DNA of 64,000 nucleotides, taken from Helicobacter sp. 10-6591. Lineage in GTDB: Bacteria > Campylobacterota > Campylobacteria > Campylobacterales > Helicobacteraceae. Shown in pieces: positions 61,401 through 64,000 of the stretch; the first letter of the stretch is position 1; the number at the start of each line of letters is the position of its first letter. The notes beneath the pieces were generated by a model. The model was not told the origin of the DNA. It was given only the letters and a program-made list of their open reading frames with translations, and did not search any database. Made by a program: the position numbers and the translations under genes. The DNA lies in contig NZ_NHYK01000001.1 in NCBI RefSeq assembly GCF_003288805.1, forward strand, positions 62,001 through 126,000, in the 5' to 3' direction.

Positions 61401-63005
61401 AAGCGGAGGATTAGTCACTTGCGCAAAGAGCTGCTTGAAGTAGCTGAAGAGATTTTGCGGCGAGTTATCCAGCACAGCTAAAGGTGTGTCTATTCCCATA
61501 GCAGCTAAAGATTCCTTGCCATTTTGCGCCATTGGCAAGATACTGCCTCGTAGCTCATCATAGCTCCAGCCAAAAGCCTTTTGTAGCAATAGCACTTCGC
61601 TAGATTCCATAAATTTCTCTTGAAAGCCGTGCGAATCAAGCTTTTCTATTTTAATAAGACTTTCAAGCCATTTTTTATAAGGCTTCGCATTAGCATACTG
61701 CTCTTTTAATTCGCTATCACTTACCAATCGCCCACGCGCAGTATCTACAAGCAAGATTTTGCCTGGCTCTAGACGCTTTTTGGCCACAATGTTATGCTCA
61801 TCAATTTTAAGCGCGCCTGTTTCGCTTGCAAGGATAAGAAAATTGTCTTTTGTCAGATAATAACGACTAGGTCTAAAACCATTCCTATCAAGGCTTGCAC
61901 CCATTATCACGCCATCTGTAAAGATAATCGACGCTGGCCCATCCCAAGGCTCCATAAGCATAGAGTGGTATTCATAGAATGCACGCTTTTTGGAATCCAT
62001 ATTGTGATTTTTACTCCAGGGTTCTGGGATCATCATCATAAAGGCCTCTTCAAGGCTACGACCATTCAAACTCAAAAACTCCAATGTATTATCAAACATT
62101 GCAGAATCGCTACTTGGCTTAGCGATGATAGGAAACACCTGACTTAAGTCCTCAAAATACTCACTCTCGCATAATCCCTCACGCGCAGTTATACCATCTA
62201 CATTGCCCTTAATCGTGTTTATCTCACCATTATGCACCATATAGCGATTTGGATGGGCGCGCTCCCAAGAAGGAAAGGTATTTGTAGAAAAGCGAGAATG
62301 CACTAATGCAATGGCACTTTTGAGATTCACATCTTTGAAGTCTAAATAGAAGTCGCTTAACTGCGTGGAGAGAAGCATGCCTTTATAGACTATCGTGCGC
62401 GAAGAAAATGAGCAGATATAAAACTTCGGAACATCAATTGCGCGCTTTTCCATAATCCTACGTGCAAGATAAAGCTTGCGTTCAAAATCTATGCCACGCT
62501 CTATATTTGCAGGCCGCTTGACAAAAGCTTGCAGAAAATAAGGCATCGCATTACGAGCGGTAGATCCTATATCACTAGGATTTATTGGCACTGCACGGAA
62601 TCCTAAAAACTCTAGATTCTGCTCTTGCAACACTTCTAAGATAATGGCTTTGCCTTGGTTTTTTGCTTGAGTATTAGGAGAGAGAAACACTTGCGCTATC
62701 GCATAATCACCCTCATTGCCTATATCAAAGCCTAAATCTTGGGTCTTAAAAAATTCATGAGGTATCTGGATAAGTATCCCCGCACCATCGCCTGTATTAT
62801 CCTCTGCCCCCGTACCACCTCTATGCTCAAGCTGCATAAGTATACTAAGCGCATCTGCAATCACCTTATAAGAACGTTCGCCCTTGATATTTACCACTGC
62901 GCCAATCCCACAAGCATCATGCTCAAACCTACTCTCATAGAGCCCAATATGCTGAGAATCTAGTGGGTTAGATTCTATATTTTGTATGTGGTTGTGTGTT
63001 TGCAT
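58485..63005 (-). CDS. gltB: glutamate synthase (NADPH) large subunit
   Basis: A 1506-residue protein of full length. Catalytic Cys32 in HDACGIGAV begins the mature class II amidotransferase domain after pro-peptide cleavage. The FMN-binding synthase domain contains SNSGEGGE and PGEGGQLPGFKV. C1121, C1127 and C1132 (CTMMRVCHLNTCP) bind the 3Fe-4S cluster, and the C-terminal beta-helix has GNACLYGASAGEVY and MTGGRVLVLG. It converts glutamine plus 2-oxoglutarate to two glutamates. It is downstream of glnA on the same strand, forming a GS-GOGAT neighbourhood. AGAAAGGAAATCC precedes ATG. Confidence 0.96.
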   Translation of the reverse strand: MQTHNHIQNIESNPLDSQHIGLYESRFEHDACGIGAVVNIKGERSYKVIADALSILMQLEHRGGTGAEDNTGDGAGILIQIPHEFFKTQDLGFDIGNEGDYAIAQVFLSPNTQAKNQGKAIILEVLQEQNLEFLGFRAVPINPSDIGSTARNAMPYFLQAFVKRPANIERGIDFERKLYLARRIMEKRAIDVPKFYICSFSSRTIVYKGMLLSTQLSDFYLDFKDVNLKSAIALVHSRFSTNTFPSWERAHPNRYMVHNGEINTIKGNVDGITAREGLCESEYFEDLSQVFPIIAKPSSDSAMFDNTLEFLSLNGRSLEEAFMMMIPEPWSKNHNMDSKKRAFYEYHSMLMEPWDGPASIIFTDGVIMGASLDRNGFRPSRYYLTKDNFLILASETGALKIDEHNIVAKKRLEPGKILLVDTARGRLVSDSELKEQYANAKPYKKWLESLIKIEKLDSHGFQEKFMESSEVLLLQKAFGWSYDELRGSILPMAQNGKESLAAMGIDTPLAVLDNSPQNLFSYFKQLFAQVTNPPLDAIREEIVTSQRIYLGREGNLLKPSEQNARRMKLVSPIISNEDLYKIENLSNLQVARLSLTFKHDKQDLESALESLFHIALESIQKGASILILSDRGVNKHTSAIPSLLAVSGLHNFLVRKNRRTHASLVIESAEPREIHHLACLLGYGATAINPYLVYESLQVLISKNNLQLPYEKAVTNYIHAATSGIVKIASKMGISTMQSYNGAQIFECVGIKSSVIDKYFTSTPSKIEGIGLDEIASDYLCVHKSAFESKSNALDSKGLHAWRAGGEEHLLDPMVIFKLQESCKRGDYGLFKEYSALVDSKLVSLRDCLEFDFSEAISIDEVESVESIVQRFKTGAMSYGSISQEAHECLAIAMNKLKAKSNSGEGGENAERYKILPNGDNKSSAIKQVASGRFGVDIEYLVNAKEIQIKVAQGAKPGEGGQLPGFKVYPWVAKARHSTPGVTLISPPPHHDIYSIEDLAQLIYDLKNANTNANISVKLVAESGIGTVAAGVAKAGANIILVSGYDGGTGASPRTSIANAGLPWELGLSETHQTLILNNLRDRVRLETDGKLLNGRDLAVATLLGAEEFGFSTAPLIVIGCTMMRVCHLNTCPFGIATQDRQLRERFKGKPEYVMNFMRFVAQELREYMAKLGFRTIDEMVGRVDKLKKKVLSGKPGTINLDRMIKDLSTYNKTAVHFQGFKDNKLEKTIDYRILLPLCQNAIKKGRKIKLSLEVSNLSRTFATILSSEITKIHGAQGLKEDAITITAIGNAGNSFGAFLNHGITLEIIGDSNDYLGKGLSGGKIIARISKDSTFSAEENIIVGNACLYGASAGEVYLDGIAGERFCVRNSGVNAVVLGVGVHGCEYMTGGRVLVLGDVGENFAAGMSGGYAYVLGAHNIPRVNKELVDTREITKDDEHEIKQWLQTHIAYTDSQKGKEVLERFNKNDFFKVMPRDYERALKALESCKNESDPELAAFEVITKGSK

Positions 63006-63350
63006 GGATTTCCTTTCTCTAATTTAGGTTCTATTTCTGTTGATTACAACAAACAAAGTACTTGGATGATTTGCAGCAAAAGCACATTTTGAAGCTTTTT
63101 GATTTAAAGCATGCTAACCTGCATCGATTGCCCTATGCGAGGAGTTTATATTGATACTAATCGTTTTAGGTTTTAGTCTTTTGGTCGGTAAGGTTTGCTT
63201 GGATGTGTTTGCGCCAACTTGCTCAAAGCAAAGATTCTCAAAAATTGATGTAAAGACAATCTGCGCATATTGGTTTTGCTTGTATCAAAGTCTATCTCAA
63301 ACATACTCCTCTTTTTATTACGAATAAATACAAATGCTGCTTTGTAAATC
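63006..63350 (-). promoter_or_regulatory. intergenic region between glnA and gltB; probable gltB promoter, no gene
   Basis: This 345-nt stretch has no convincing gene. A 68-codon minus-strand frame (63173-63379) overlaps the glnA end and has no ribosome site or family likeness. A GCTGCT/AGCAGC stem around the glnA stop (63336-63358) followed by a T-rich stretch on the minus strand may end the glnA transcript. A TATAAA-like element lies near 63145 on the minus strand, and the gltB ribosome site is next to its start. Confidence 0.4.
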
Positions 63351-64000
63351 CTAGCAGCTATAAGTTGTGATAAATTCAAATGGATGTGGTCTGCCCTCCC
63401 AAGGCCAGATTTCAGTTTCGAACTTGTATTGCTTATAGGTTTGGATAAATTCCTCGCTAAATACCCCGCCTTCTTTTAAATACGCCTTATCCACAAGCAT
63501 TTCCTCCACGGCGTGGCGAAGTGTATGTGGAAGCTGCTTGATACCTTTTTCGCGGATTTCATCTAATGTAAGCTCGAAAAGATTGACTTCCATTGGCTTG
63601 CCCGGGTCTATTTTATTGCGGATCCCATCAAGTCCTGCCATAAGCATTGAAGCAAAAGCTAGGTAAGGGTTGCTTGAGCTATCTGGGAATCTAAATTCCA
63701 TTCTCTTAGCTTTCTCTCCACTATTGTATGGAATCCTAATGCTAGCAGAGCGGTTTTGCGCGGAATATGTAAGAATGCTAGGCGCTTCGAAGCCCGGGAT
63801 TAGTCGCTTGTAAGAATTTGTACTAGGATTTGTAAAAGCTGCTAGAGCTCTTGCGTGCTTTAAAACTCCGCCAAGATAATGCAACGCCATTTGGCTCAAC
63901 CCCTCATACGCATCTCCAGCAAACAGATTCTTGCCATCTTTCCAAATACTTGTATGCACATGCATTCCACTGCCATTATCACTATATAGAGGCTTTGGCA
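63351..64000 (-). CDS. glnA: glutamine synthetase, C-terminal part (cut by window edge)
   Basis: The last 216 codons of a type I glutamine synthetase; the 5' part lies beyond the right edge. Present are the [10 protein letters not shown] segment with a metal-binding histidine, [18 protein letters not shown] (glutamate flap), [27 protein letters not shown] and the ending [11 protein letters not shown]. The site of adenylylation, usually NLYxLP, reads NLFEL, so the tyrosine is phenylalanine and control by adenylylation is unlikely, as I recall for H. pylori. It feeds glutamine to GltBD encoded next to it. Confidence 0.95.
   Translation of the reverse strand, partial: PKPLYSDNGSGMHVHTSIWKDGKNLFAGDAYEGLSQMALHYLGGVLKHARALAAFTNPSTNSYKRLIPGFEAPSILTYSAQNRSASIRIPYNSGEKAKRMEFRFPDSSSNPYLAFASMLMAGLDGIRNKIDPGKPMEVNLFELTLDEIREKGIKQLPHTLRHAVEEMLVDKAYLKEGGVFSEEFIQTYKQYKFETEIWPWEGRPHPFEFITTYSC

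Noticed and set aside
61794-62147. A 117-codon plus-strand frame inside gltB
   Set aside because: It is antisense to the GltB amidotransferase domain and has no family features.
63173-63379. A 68-codon minus-strand frame in the glnA-gltB gap
   Set aside because: It overlaps the glnA stop, has no ribosome site, no recognised family and an ordinary composition for non-coding DNA; treated as chance.

Overview
The window is a stretch of a Campylobacterota chromosome, most likely a non-pylori (enterohepatic-type) Helicobacter. The evidence is AT-rich coding sequence (my visual impression, not a count), gene order that matches blocks I know from H. pylori (ligA-cheV-aspS-adk-ppa; leuS-lptE-folC-csd2-csd1-ccmA-mfd; oorDABC; fliF-fliG-fliH-dxs; crdA-crdB-czcB-czcA), and genes that H. 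pylori lacks (hisC, gltB/gltD, leuB/leuD). I recognise no rRNA, tRNA, CRISPR array or complete insertion sequence.

Layout. 1-2775: leuB (cut by the window edge), leuD and ligA on the minus strand. 2894-6771: cheV, aspS, adk and ppa. 6863-9719: a tightly overlapping neuB-neuC-neuA cassette for CMP-sialic acid, set between ppa and gyrA. 9923-22392: gyrA, leuS, an LptE-like lipoprotein, folC, the cell-shape genes csd2/csd1/ccmA, mfd and a small membrane protein. 22402-26608: a variable segment with a broken alkyltransferase (ogt) gene, an AT-rich HNH nuclease, a 17-base A/T homopolymer in a possible tiny gene, and a GMP synthetase that carries a whole 3-methyladenine DNA glycosylase (Tag) domain between its two catalytic halves. 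26779-33182: mnmG, a putative methyltransferase with a G10 phase-variation tract, mltC, bpt, thiE and an orphan hydrolase-like protein. 33169-42258 (minus): a MATE exporter, a small methyltransferase, a gap with large inverted repeats, oorDABC, then the pgm/algC-pyrC-waaA group. 42522-49087: hisC, fliF, fliG, fliH and dxs. 49203-55029: a four-gene copper/heavy-metal efflux operon. 55163-64000 (minus): gltD, a DUF262/DUF1524 restriction-like gene inside the glt operon, gltB and the 3' end of glnA (GS-GOGAT ammonia assimilation).

The most unusual object is the in-frame Tag insertion in GuaA (24452-26608). The GATase triad, the ATP-pyrophosphatase P-loop and all four Tag zinc ligands are visible in one 718-residue reading frame. 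Next in interest are the two candidate restriction/defence nucleases placed singly in housekeeping neighbourhoods, the sialic-acid cassette, and the homopolymer tracts that suggest phase variation. All functional statements are read from sequence patterns and family knowledge; no database search was possible.
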